A stretch of 64,000 bases of DNA from an uncultured bacterium (GTDB lineage: Bacteria; Cyanobacteriota; Vampirovibrionia; Gastranaerophilales; Gastranaerophilaceae), in contig CADBFN010000005.1 of NCBI GenBank assembly GCA_902794035.1, forward strand, positions 1-64,000, in the 5' to 3' direction. Below the pieces are notes generated by a model, which searched no databases, was not told the origin of the DNA, and worked only from the letters and a program-made list of their open reading frames with translations. Below are positions 26,807 through 35,143 of the stretch, one piece after another; the first letter of the stretch is position 1, and the number at the start of each line of letters is the position of its first letter. Made by a program: the position numbers and the translations under genes.

Positions 26807-27787
26807 TTACAATCCCAATTTCATATCAAATTTCATGTATTCAACTATTGACAAAATATGCTGAATTTGACAATATACATCATAATACTTATCAACATTA
26901 AGTATGCTTTCACTTTCAGAAATTTCAAAAAAGTCCTCTTTGGTTGGAACAAAAAGATAAACATTACCATCTATAAATGCAGCTGAGACTAAAAGGTCCT
27001 CTTGCGAGAATGCAGTATAATTTGATTTGTTGCTAACTGCATCTCCATTATTTGCAAAAAATTCTCCAAGCTCAAATAATCGTTGCATAAATGCGGTTGT
27101 TAGTATATATCGCGCCTCAATCTGGTCAGTCGAAAACACTTTCAGATTTTTAGCAAATTCTATATCTTCCAAATTTACTTGCTCAAAGCCCTTTAATTTT
27201 CTTATATTATGATTTACACCAACAATTGTCTTGCCTGTAAACTTCTTGTGCATTTGAATTTTTAAAAGCAAACCATGGAAATCATCAAAAATATGAGCGT
27301 GTTTGCCAATCTGCTCGCTATGAAAAAGATGGGTTTCACTAATTGTAAGATTTAAATCTTTATGAATTCCCTCTATCACATCATCACAATAAATATCGGT
27401 AAAACTTGGGAATAAGCCCATTTCTTTTATAGTTTTTGCTGTTATGGGGTATTTATCAGTTGTAAGATAAAACTGCCCAAATAAAGAAAGAATTTTTGTT
27501 ATGACTTCTTTTTTTACATCATCCCTTATTCCCGGGCACACATTACCTGCGATAAAAATAGTAATAATTAAAAGAATCACAGAAACAATCCTTATTTCCG
27601 GAAAAGGAGTATTTGGCAAAAATGATGTGATAATAATACTTAATCCAAAAATTACGCAAAGAATCTCAAATGGCTTTGATTTTTTTTTATCTATTTTTCT
27701 TTTTTGCTCAAGAGGGGTTAATATTGGCAAAAATTGATTTTCATAAATTTGGGAAAATTCTTCTCTAGTCAAGTTTTTCATATACAT
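26807..27787 (-). CDS. DUF3137-family membrane protein
   Basis: A 326-aa protein. After a charged N-terminus come two adjacent membrane helices (ILCVIFGLSIIITSFL and ILLIITIFIAGNVCPG, about residues 43-85), then a large cytoplasmic domain. That domain has family-like features: a LLLKIQMHKKFTGKTIV block, VNLEDIEFAKNLKVFSTDQI, EARYILTTAFMQRLFEL and NVYLFVPTKEDFFEI. No biochemical role is established for DUF3137. A near-perfect promoter (TTGACT-17-TATAAT) puts the transcription start on or next to the first of two closely spaced ATGs, so the message is nearly leaderless and the second ATG (27781) may be used. Confidence 0.85.
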   Translation of the reverse strand: MYMKNLTREEFSQIYENQFLPILTPLEQKRKIDKKKSKPFEILCVIFGLSIIITSFLPNTPFPEIRIVSVILLIITIFIAGNVCPGIRDDVKKEVITKILSLFGQFYLTTDKYPITAKTIKEMGLFPSFTDIYCDDVIEGIHKDLNLTISETHLFHSEQIGKHAHIFDDFHGLLLKIQMHKKFTGKTIVGVNHNIRKLKGFEQVNLEDIEFAKNLKVFSTDQIEARYILTTAFMQRLFELGEFFANNGDAVSNKSNYTAFSQEDLLVSAAFIDGNVYLFVPTKEDFFEISESESILNVDKYYDVYCQIQHILSIVEYMKFDMKLGL

Positions 27788-27792
27788 ACTTA

Positions 27793-27821
27793 ATTATATA
27801 GTATTTTAAATATAAAGTCAA
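27793..27821 (-). promoter_or_regulatory. near-consensus promoter of the DUF3137 gene
   Basis: TTGACT (27821-27816), a 17-nt spacer, TATAAT (27798-27793), then 5 nt to the first ATG. This is the best sigma70 promoter in the window. Confidence 0.7.
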
Positions 27822-27838
27822 TTTTAGTATATATGTTT

Positions 27839-27905
27839 GATTTCAACCCGACATATAATTAGAATTCTAAATATGTATGTTTTTTCTCAAACCGACTGTT
27901 CTTTT
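27839..27905. repeat. TTTCAACCCGACA and CTCAAACCGACTGTT words flanking the glycosyltransferase region, left copy
   Basis: GATTTCAACCCGACA at 27839-27853 and TTCTCAAACCGACTGTT near 27885-27901 have counterparts at 32011-32106 on the other side of the XRE/glycosyltransferase block. The longer word is in direct orientation. Confidence 0.45.
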
Positions 27906-28073
27906 ATATTCGAACGGCCTGAGAGCAGATGCGGGAGCAGATTTTGTGTATTTTTTTGTCCATTTTGACAATAATAAAATAAATGCAGGTTGGCAGGTAT
28001 AAAGTTTACCCGACCTTGCTTACTGTTTGTATTAATCAGACAAAAAGTCGTATTATATAAACTCAAAAATTTA

Positions 28074-28409
28074 TTATTTGTTAATATTTTTTATAATCTT
28101 TATTATTTGGGAATAAGCATCTAATTCTGTGTTGCTGGCCAAAAATATTTCTTTTAAAATTTGTTCTTTCTCAGGAGTAATACTATTATTTATAATATTT
28201 ACCCCAAATTCACTTACAGAAACATTCAAAATATCCAAGAGTTTTAGAAAACTATTCAATGCAGGGTACTGTAAACCTCTTTCAATATTGCTCAAATTCT
28301 TCTCAGTCATACCTATTTTCTCAGACAATTCCGCCTGAGAAAGCCCTGCATTTGTACGCAATTGCTTAATTTTTTTTCCTACGAATTCTTTATCATCATA
28401 TAAAAACAT
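28074..28409 (-). CDS. XRE-family transcriptional regulator
   Basis: A 111-aa regulator: an N-terminal Cro/C1 helix-turn-helix (IKQLRTNAGLSQAELSEKIG, recognition helix MTEKNLSNIERGLQYPAL), a capping stretch LLDILNVSVSEFG, and a C-terminal helical tail that may mediate dimerisation. It is divergent from the three-gene glycosyltransferase operon at 28588. A 13-bp inverted repeat lies across its own leader and ribosome site, and a 16-bp palindrome lies closer to the operon. It is the obvious candidate to control the operon and itself (inference). Confidence 0.88.
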   Translation of the reverse strand: MFLYDDKEFVGKKIKQLRTNAGLSQAELSEKIGMTEKNLSNIERGLQYPALNSFLKLLDILNVSVSEFGVNIINNSITPEKEQILKEIFLASNTELDAYSQIIKIIKNINK

Positions 28410-28458
28410 AGTTATTATTTCCTTTTATTTATAAAAAAATACATTGGAAATAATAACT
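28410..28458. promoter_or_regulatory. 13-bp inverted repeat over the XRE regulator leader
   Basis: AGTTATTATTTCC (28410-28422) and GGAAATAATAACT (28446-28458) are perfect inverse copies 23 bp apart. The inner copy covers the AAGGAA ribosome site next to the regulator ATG, so it could be an operator or an RNA hairpin hiding the ribosome site. Confidence 0.5.
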
Positions 28459-28497
28459 AAATAACCTTATTAATAATTCTTAATACAAATACTAGAA

Positions 28498-28549
28498 ACA
28501 TGTAATACTTTTTGAATTTTATGCTATGGTATTACATGTAATACTTTTT
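28498..28549. promoter_or_regulatory. repeated ACATGTAATACTTTTT boxes with a 16-bp palindrome
   Basis: The 16-mer occurs twice, at 28498-28513 and 28534-28549, 36 bp apart. The second copy is the right half of the perfect palindrome GTATTACATGTAATAC (28529-28544). It sits between the divergent regulator and the glycosyltransferase operon. Confidence 0.5.
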
Positions 28550-28587
28550 ACAAAAAAGTATTAGTAGATAAAAGATCTGAGGGAATT

Positions 28588-30456
28588 ATGGTAATTAATA
28601 TTTGTATCTCACCGGACGATAATTACTCAAAATATGCTGCTGCAACTATTGCATCAGTATTAATAAATGCTTACGACAAAGATGAATTATTTTTTTATAT
28701 ACTGGACGGAGATCTTTCCAATGATAATAAAATAAAGCTAAAAAGTCTTGAAGCAATAAAACCATGCCATATCGAATTTGTCAAAGTAAATAAAGAAGAT
28801 TTTAAAATATACAAAGATATTCAAACACATTCATATGTTAGCATATCAACTTACTACAGATTAAAGTTGGCAAAAATGTTGCCACAAATCAGTAAAATAA
28901 TATACCTCGATTGTGACACAATAGTGTGTAGCTCATTGTCAGAGTTATTTAATACAAATATAGAAACAAAATCTGCAGGCGGGGTCTTAGACGTTCGAGT
29001 TAAACATAAAAAACAATGGGAGAATACAAAATATGTAAATGCAGGGGTATTACTTTTTAATTTAAATAATATACGCAAAAATAATATTGAAGATAAATAC
29101 GAACAATATGCGATAAAACATACTGAACAAATTAAAACCGGCGATCAAGATATCATAAATTTTGTTTTGGGAAACAATATTGCTATTTTAGATGACGAAT
29201 GGAATGTTCAGGTCTCAGGGTTCATGAGCAGATCATCTTTTACACGAAAACCTAAAATTATTCACTACATTGGGAACCAAAAGCCATGGATATTCGGAGC
29301 AGTTACATTCTTCAAAGAAAAATACTTTGAAGCAATTGAATATACCCCTTGGGCCATAGATGAAAGAGAAAAATTTAAATGGGTTACAATTAATAAGATA
29401 ATTACATTTCTGAAATTTTTTAAGAACCGACCATTCAATCTATTACGGCCTAAGTTCTGGTACACTGCGTATTTAACATACTTAAAAAAGCCCTCCAATA
29501 ATAAGCGTATAGAATATAATTTTGAGAAATTGAAAATAAAAAATGAAAGAAAACTTTTCTTTTTTAGAATCATAGATTCTCATATATATTTTGAATTATT
29601 AAAAAAAATAAAAGTATCTTTAAAATTTAAAACAAAATTCCCATATCAAAAAGCCACTGATTATGGTGTAACAACAGAGAAAAGAACCCCTCAGTTGATT
29701 GTGTCACTGACAAGTTTTCCCGGGAGGATAGATTCTGTTGAAAAAACTATTAATACCCTTTTAAATCAAACGGTCAAACCTGACAAAGTGATTTTGTGGT
29801 TAGCAGGATCTCAATTTGACAATAAGGAAGACGACTTACCTGCAGGGTTGTTAAAATTAAAAGAATTAGGATTGGAAATAAAGTGGTGTGAAGATTTAAA
29901 ACCATACAAAAAATTAGTACCGGCTTTAAAGGAATTTCCGAACGATATTATTGTTACCGCTGATGATGATTTATATTATCAAAAAGATTGGCTGGAAGAA
30001 CTTTATAGTGCATATAAGAAGGATAACCGCTATATCTATACAAGAGGCGCAACTTACTTGAATATAAAAGGGAATAACGTTTTAGCACTGCCGTATCGGG
30101 CAAATTATAATTACAAACCTTCATTTGCAAATGTGCTCATGGGCGGTTCTGGAACACTATTTCCGCCACATTCATTACACCCTGATGTACTTAATGAAGA
30201 AAAAATCTTAAATTTTATACCAACTCAGGATGATATTTATTTCTGGGCGATGGCCGTTCTGAATAAGACTAAAATATGTTACTTAAAATGTAAAAATATG
30301 AATATGTATCAACGAGAAGATACAAGAAAAAACGGTCTATGTAAAATAAACAATGCAAATGGCTCCGGAATGTCACCTTTTGAAGCATATAAAAAAGTAT
30401 TTTCTGAGTATCCGGAAATTTATTCTTTAGTAACGGAGGAGAAACTGTATGAATAA
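28588..30456 (+). CDS. two-domain glycosyltransferase: GT8 fused to a second transferase
   Basis: A 622-aa protein. Residues 1-270 are a GT8 (LPS galactosyl/glucosyltransferase type) with the DxD motif in KIIYLDCDTIV near 110, VNAGVLLFNLNNI and TGDQDIINFVL, and HYIGNQKPW as the C-terminal motif. A basic linker follows. Residues from about 365 to the end are a second, separate transferase-like domain (LIVSLTSFPGRIDSVEKTIN, acidic motif TADDDLYYQKDWLEEL, and a C-terminal TQDDIYFW acid/base-like motif). It probably adds two successive sugars to a surface glycan. GAGGGA supports the ATG. It overlaps the next gene by 8 bp. Confidence 0.88.
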   Translation: MVINICISPDDNYSKYAAATIASVLINAYDKDELFFYILDGDLSNDNKIKLKSLEAIKPCHIEFVKVNKEDFKIYKDIQTHSYVSISTYYRLKLAKMLPQISKIIYLDCDTIVCSSLSELFNTNIETKSAGGVLDVRVKHKKQWENTKYVNAGVLLFNLNNIRKNNIEDKYEQYAIKHTEQIKTGDQDIINFVLGNNIAILDDEWNVQVSGFMSRSSFTRKPKIIHYIGNQKPWIFGAVTFFKEKYFEAIEYTPWAIDEREKFKWVTINKIITFLKFFKNRPFNLLRPKFWYTAYLTYLKKPSNNKRIEYNFEKLKIKNERKLFFFRIIDSHIYFELLKKIKVSLKFKTKFPYQKATDYGVTTEKRTPQLIVSLTSFPGRIDSVEKTINTLLNQTVKPDKVILWLAGSQFDNKEDDLPAGLLKLKELGLEIKWCEDLKPYKKLVPALKEFPNDIIVTADDDLYYQKDWLEELYSAYKKDNRYIYTRGATYLNIKGNNVLALPYRANYNYKPSFANVLMGGSGTLFPPHSLHPDVLNEEKILNFIPTQDDIYFWAMAVLNKTKICYLKCKNMNMYQREDTRKNGLCKINNANGSGMSPFEAYKKVFSEYPEIYSLVTEEKLYE

Positions 30457-31195
30457 ATTATCTGTTGTTATTCCTACATTACAAAAAAATAAAGAGTTTT
30501 TAGATAATTTAGTAAAAACACTGTCTGTTGATGAATCTGTCACAGAAATAATTGTTATTGATAATTCTTGCACAGGCTATAATTGTGAAAACGAAAAATT
30601 AAGAGTTATCACCCCGGAAAAAAATTTGTATGTTAATCCCAGTTGGAATTTAGGAGTTAAAGAGGCAAAAGAAGATATAGTCGCACTTTTAAATGACGAC
30701 ATTATAATTCCGGATGATTTTTGCAAAAATGTAATCTCACAGATGAATTCTAAAATGGGCTGTATTGGTTTTTCTGTTGATTATATTAAAGAAACTAAAG
30801 AAATGATGCCTAATCCGGAAATAACACAACTTAAACTGGAGCAGATTGATGGAAGATGTATGCATTGGGGCATTGCTATTTTCTTTTATAAATCTTCCTA
30901 TTATGAAATTCCAAATGAACTCAAGATATATTGCGGTGATGATTGGATATTTTTACAAAATAAAAGAGAACATAAACAAAATTATTATATCTGCGGACAA
31001 AACATATATCACTACGGAAGTTTATCATCAAATTCAAAAACATTGAATCCTATTGGAGATAACGATAGGAAATTGTATAGAAAATTAACAAGACACTGGT
31101 GGCAATTCATATTTAATATTGAGCCTGTTTATCGTGGGTTTAGGCTGGCAATTTTGGGCATTGAATTATTACACCACTATAATAAGAGACATTAA
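30449..31195 (+). CDS. family 2 glycosyltransferase
   Basis: A 248-aa GT-A fold enzyme with a short N-terminal SVVIPTLQKN strand, IIVIDNSCTG, and the nucleotide-sugar/metal motif ALLNDDIIIPDDF. The C-terminal half keeps an acidic GDDWIFLQNKRE, plausible as the catalytic base region. No membrane helix is evident. Translation is coupled to the preceding gene (8-bp overlap, GGAGGAG inside it). It is probably part of a surface polysaccharide or LPS O-unit pathway. The acceptor and donor cannot be read from sequence. Confidence 0.9.
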   Translation: MNKLSVVIPTLQKNKEFLDNLVKTLSVDESVTEIIVIDNSCTGYNCENEKLRVITPEKNLYVNPSWNLGVKEAKEDIVALLNDDIIIPDDFCKNVISQMNSKMGCIGFSVDYIKETKEMMPNPEITQLKLEQIDGRCMHWGIAIFFYKSSYYEIPNELKIYCGDDWIFLQNKREHKQNYYICGQNIYHYGSLSSNSKTLNPIGDNDRKLYRKLTRHWWQFIFNIEPVYRGFRLAILGIELLHHYNKRH

Positions 31196-31204
31196 AAGAT
31201 CGAT

Positions 31205-32014
31205 ATGGCACAAGTTAGCATAATTACAGCAAGTTATAACTACCAAGATTATATAAAAGAAGCGATAGAAAGCGTTATTGCTCAGACATTTCAAGACTGG
31301 GAAATGATTATTGTTGATGACGGTTCCAGTGATAATTCTTTGAATGTAATAAAAGAATATTGCCTTAAAGATAAAAGAATAAAATTATATACACACGAAG
31401 GAAACATTAACAAAGGTTTACCTGCTACTGTACAACTGGGCTTATCGAAAGCAAATAGTGAATGGGTTGCCTTTTTGGAAGCAGATGACATTTGGGAGAA
31501 TAATTATTTGGAAGAAAAATTCAATGTTGTTAAAGAAAAACCAAATGTTGAATTCATATATTCCGATTTAGAAATGTTTGGAGATAAAGAACAAATAGAA
31601 AAAAATAACAGATTTTTTTACAATAGACTTTCCTCAATGGCCAAATCCGGAAATAATGAAAAAGACTTTTCTTCTTTATTTGTATATAGAAATTGGATTT
31701 GCACTTTCTCAATTGTAATGTGTAAAAAATCATTATTTGTAAATTGTAATTTTAATTCTCCGTTAAAAGCCATCGTGGATTACTATCTTTGGACACAATT
31801 GGCTCAAAAATGTAAATTTTATTATCTTGACAAAAAATTAACAAAATGGAGAATTCACGAAAACAGTTACATACACAATAACAAATATAGCAAAGGAACG
31901 GAGATTCTTTTTTACAGAGATATCGCCAATTTTACTAATGCAAATTTCAAAGCAAAAGTAAGAAGTTTACTTTTAAAATTTAAATTATGGAGAAAAACTA
32001 TCGTTAATCAGTAA
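31205..32014 (+). CDS. family 2 glycosyltransferase
   Basis: A 269-aa canonical GT2: VSIITASYNYQDYIKEAIES, MIIVDDGSSDNS, WVAFLEADDIWENNYLE (DxD-like AD-D), and a late W-R-H motif TKWRIHENSYIHNN. It is the third gene of the operon, 9 bp after the previous one. It probably transfers a sugar to a lipid- or lipopolysaccharide-linked acceptor on the cytoplasmic face. Its stop codon lies inside a GTAAGTTGGG repeat word. Confidence 0.92.
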   Translation: MAQVSIITASYNYQDYIKEAIESVIAQTFQDWEMIIVDDGSSDNSLNVIKEYCLKDKRIKLYTHEGNINKGLPATVQLGLSKANSEWVAFLEADDIWENNYLEEKFNVVKEKPNVEFIYSDLEMFGDKEQIEKNNRFFYNRLSSMAKSGNNEKDFSSLFVYRNWICTFSIVMCKKSLFVNCNFNSPLKAIVDYYLWTQLAQKCKFYYLDKKLTKWRIHENSYIHNNKYSKGTEILFYRDIANFTNANFKAKVRSLLLKFKLWRKTIVNQ

Positions 32015-32106
32015 GTTGGGTGAAATCCAAGAATAACATAACAAAATTATACTTTTTAAATCAAAAATTCTTAAAAAATATGTTCTTCCTTCTCAAACCG
32101 ACAGTT
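32011..32106. repeat. GTAAGTTGGGTGAAATCC and CTCAAACCGACAGTT words, right flank of the glycosyltransferase region
   Basis: 32011-32028 is an inverted relative of 27839-27853. TTCTCAAACCGACAGTT near 32090-32106 is a direct copy, one base different, of the word near 27885-27901. Confidence 0.45.
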
Positions 32107-32133
32107 GCGTTACAATTCTTTTACCGGTTAATT

Positions 32134-33069
32134 TTATATTTCTTCCCAAACATGAGTTCTTGCCAAAACTTCTTCAAACGTTATATTTTCATTACCTAAT
32201 TTTAAATACTCATATTTTGCCTTGGCTAATTTTTGACGTTCTTCTTCGTATTGCAAACCTGTTAATTCACGGTATTGTGCATCTCTTGGCAATAAAATCT
32301 CATTTTCTGATTCGTTTACCGGATAATATTTTTGCTGAAATTTATGTATATCATGCCCGCGTTTTGTCTTGATTACGTGAAATTCTGAAGTATCGCCCAT
32401 TATACAATTTAAATCCTTTGATGTTGAAACATAAGTCCCGCTATTTGAAGACATTTTACCGTTTCGGTAAACAAATCCTTTATATACTCCAAATTCTTTA
32501 TCTACTTCTTTTAATGAGTAATCCAGACATTTGACTACATCTTTTGCGGTATCAGAATCAAAATTGATCAATCCCTTTGTTTTGTTGGCATTTGCACCTT
32601 TTTCTAATTTTGGTATAAAATTCCCTTTATAATTACTTAAAAAATAATTTATATCTAAGTATAGTTCACGACAATGAGATTTTGTATTCTGTGAGCCATT
32701 GCCTATATACATTTTTAAAGCTTTCATTTTTTGCGGAACCTGAACACCGTCTTCAGCCAAATATAATAATGATTGATAATAATCCCCAATAACGTCACCT
32801 AATGGTCCGATATGGCGCATCTTCTTAGAATTCAGCTCCAATAACAAGCGATTATATTCACTTTCCGTTATTTCTGATAAATCTTTTGAAAGAGAATCCG
32901 TAACAACTTTTGATGATTTCGCAACCTGATTTATTTGAACAACATCACAATTTGGAGATGATAAAGATTTACCTTTAAAAACTTTTAGCGGGCAATCATT
33001 TGGCATAGCTTTTCTGCAATATTTATTTATTGCACGCATATATAATTTTTCAAAATTTACACCGACCAT
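32134..33069 (-). CDS. putative mono-ADP-ribosyltransferase (R-S-E class)
   Basis: A 311-aa protein. The C-terminal third has the order and spacing of an R-S-E ADP-ribosyltransferase: Arg202 in KGFVYRNGK, the STS motif in TYVSTSKDL (215-217), and the ExE turn in ENEILLPRDAQYRE (Glu255, Glu257). The N-terminal 190 residues are helical and of unknown role. No signal peptide is visible, so delivery would need a dedicated secretion route, or it acts inside the cell. No adjacent antitoxin-like gene or ADP-ribosylhydrolase is seen. It was identified by motif reading only; the target is unknown. It sits beside a kinase-like gene on the same strand. Confidence 0.65.
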   Translation of the reverse strand: MVGVNFEKLYMRAINKYCRKAMPNDCPLKVFKGKSLSSPNCDVVQINQVAKSSKVVTDSLSKDLSEITESEYNRLLLELNSKKMRHIGPLGDVIGDYYQSLLYLAEDGVQVPQKMKALKMYIGNGSQNTKSHCRELYLDINYFLSNYKGNFIPKLEKGANANKTKGLINFDSDTAKDVVKCLDYSLKEVDKEFGVYKGFVYRNGKMSSNSGTYVSTSKDLNCIMGDTSEFHVIKTKRGHDIHKFQQKYYPVNESENEILLPRDAQYRELTGLQYEEERQKLAKAKYEYLKLGNENITFEEVLARTHVWEEI

Positions 33070-33168
33070 TTTAAGGTTCCATATTCTACACTATTAATAT
33101 AAAGTATTTTTTTTTGAAAAATTGACCAAATATTAATGAAAAATTACAAAAGAAATTTCAGACACATA

Positions 33169-33825
33169 TTAGTGCTTTAATAATATCAGATAAGATTTTA
33201 TTTTAGCCAGTTTATATTTTAAAAGTCCCAGTATTCCCTTCTTTCTTACACATTCAGGATCAAGCAGTACAATTTTGTTATCACTTGTCCTTCCAAACTG
33301 ATGCAAGCCAATATCCACAGTTTTATACCCTAAATTTTTAATTTCTTCCAATATTGAAGATAATGAATCGTTAAAACTGCAGACATAATTTGTTTTTTCT
33401 TCAATATAGTAGTGGCAGAAACTTTTTGGAGCCAATTTGTCGTGAATTATTATTGGCATATCAAATTTTTCAGGCTTTCTGCCTAAAAAATGATCACGGC
33501 TTGTAATTTTCAAAATATCTCCGCTTTCAGTTTCAAAAACTAACGCAGTTTGCCCATAACCTACCAGTCCTATAACTTTGACATCACCTAATTTTTTATT
33601 TTCATACAAATCACTTTGAATCTGATTTATCGTCTTTTTATTAAAATGCCTGTAGCAAGATAAGTCACTAAAAAGAGTCTTATCAGATTTGATTTCAGAA
33701 ATAGCCTGCCTCAAAGGAACATATTTATCGAATAAACACGATTTAATCCGGTAATAACCGTCACTATTTCTGCAATAACCATATTGATGATGTATTTTTG
33801 AATCAGTTATTTGTTGCATACTCAT
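33169..33825 (-). CDS. small kinase-like protein
   Basis: A 218-aa protein with features of the protein-kinase/phosphotransferase fold: a glycine-loop-like GLVGYGQTALVF (86-97), Lys106 in GDILKIT as the probable ATP-binding lysine, a catalytic-loop-like TVDIGLHQFGRT (169-180), and LLDPE (187-191) where DFG would stand. It is shorter than a full kinase and lacks a canonical HRD, so it may be an atypical or inactive kinase. A hydrophobic basic tail ends the protein. It is upstream of, and co-oriented with, the ADP-ribosyltransferase gene about 100 bp away. Function is unknown. Confidence 0.6.
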   Translation of the reverse strand: MSMQQITDSKIHHQYGYCRNSDGYYRIKSCLFDKYVPLRQAISEIKSDKTLFSDLSCYRHFNKKTINQIQSDLYENKKLGDVKVIGLVGYGQTALVFETESGDILKITSRDHFLGRKPEKFDMPIIIHDKLAPKSFCHYYIEEKTNYVCSFNDSLSSILEEIKNLGYKTVDIGLHQFGRTSDNKIVLLDPECVRKKGILGLLKYKLAKIKSYLILLKH

Positions 33826-33943
33826 ATAAAATATGTAAAAAAAAAATAATTGCTATTGTAACATTACTTATTGCTGTTATCTTGTTTACCAGGTCTGTTT
33901 ATGATTAAATTGAACATATGAATTAGCATTGGAGAAAAGAAAG

Positions 33944-35119
33944 ATGAAATTAAACATAAAAATGACCAGAAAAAAACTTGCTATTGTCATATTGACAATA
34001 ATCATTGCACCTATAATTTACAATAAAGCCTCAGGACTTGTCACGGGACTAATTATGCAGCAAATGATGAAAATGCCTCAGGAAGTCGTTGTTGATACTC
34101 CTGTAAATACAGATTCATACATTTCAGCTGAATCAACAGGACGTGTTGAAGCAAAATATTCAATTGATGTTATGGCTCGTGTTGCAGGATTTTTGCAGAA
34201 AAAATATTTTAATGAAGGTGATTATGTAAAAAAAGGACAAACCCTTTTCCAGATAGATCCTCAGGAATTTCAGCTTGAAGTTCGTAACTCTCAGGCAAAC
34301 GTAAATCAATACAATGCACTGCTTTTAAATTCTCAACAGGAATTAGACAGAGCAAATGCACTGATTAAAGAAGATTTAGTCAGCCATTCATACGTTGATC
34401 AGTCTTTGGCTTCAAGAAACCAAAATCAGGCTCTGTTAGATGCAGCAAGACAAAAATTACAATTAGCAAAAGTTAATTTGAGTTATACAACAATAAAATC
34501 TCCAATTGACGGAAGAATCGGTAAAGTTAAAATTACCGAAGGAAACTATGTATCACTGACATCAGGTCCGCTGGTCAATGTATCAAGTATGGATCCTGTT
34601 TATGTAACCTTCAGTCTGAGAAGCTCAGATTTTATAAAAATGCTCAAAGCAAGTAATGAATTTAAAGATGTAAAAGTAAAAGTTCAGTTTGAAGGCGGTA
34701 AATGGTATGACAAAACCGGTGTAGTTGATTTTGTTGATAACCAGATTGATAAAAATTCCGGTTCAATCCAAATGCGTGCGACTTTTGACAACTCTGACTG
34801 GTGGCTTGTTCCGGGAGATTATATGAAAGTATTATTGGTTTCACCTAAGAAATTCAAATATATGACAGTGCCTCAGGCCTGCACAAAGGGTGATGCTATG
34901 AGCGGGTACTATGTATGGGTTGTAAATAAAGACAACACCGTAAAAAGAAAAGATATAAAAGTTTCTGAACAAATTGATAATCACTGGATTGTTGAATCAG
35001 GATTAGATAAAAATGACAAAGTTGTTGTAGCAGGGGTTCAGAATATAAATGTCGAAGGGCAAAAAGTTAAAATATTAACAAAAGAAGAATACGAAAAGAA
35101 ACAAAAAAGCGATAAATAA
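33944..35119 (+). CDS. RND efflux periplasmic adaptor (membrane fusion protein)
   Basis: The adaptor that links an inner-membrane RND pump to an outer-membrane TolC-like channel. The 391-aa protein has an uncleaved or signal-anchor N-terminal helix (LAIVILTIIIAPIIY) and no lipobox. The first lipoyl half is near ISAESTGRVEAKYSIDVMAR, followed by an alpha-hairpin coiled coil (VNQYNALLLNSQQELDRANA). The second lipoyl half is YTTIKSPIDGRIGKV, then beta-barrel and membrane-proximal domains. ATG 33944 was chosen for GGAG 9 nt upstream. It is the first gene of a three-gene operon. Confidence 0.94.
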   Translation: MKLNIKMTRKKLAIVILTIIIAPIIYNKASGLVTGLIMQQMMKMPQEVVVDTPVNTDSYISAESTGRVEAKYSIDVMARVAGFLQKKYFNEGDYVKKGQTLFQIDPQEFQLEVRNSQANVNQYNALLLNSQQELDRANALIKEDLVSHSYVDQSLASRNQNQALLDAARQKLQLAKVNLSYTTIKSPIDGRIGKVKITEGNYVSLTSGPLVNVSSMDPVYVTFSLRSSDFIKMLKASNEFKDVKVKVQFEGGKWYDKTGVVDFVDNQIDKNSGSIQMRATFDNSDWWLVPGDYMKVLLVSPKKFKYMTVPQACTKGDAMSGYYVWVVNKDNTVKRKDIKVSEQIDNHWIVESGLDKNDKVVVAGVQNINVEGQKVKILTKEEYEKKQKSDK

Positions 35120-35143
35120 TAGTTATAAAATACAGGACTGAAA

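Noticed and set aside
28588-32014. Prophage or insertion-sequence origin for the glycosyltransferase block
   Set aside because: No transposase, integrase or phage gene is present. Flanking repeat words are too short and degenerate to be insertion-sequence ends.
33826-33840. Leaderless start for the kinase-like gene
   Set aside because: TACATA sits at the 6-nt distance but matches TATAAT poorly and lies in a very AT-rich stretch.
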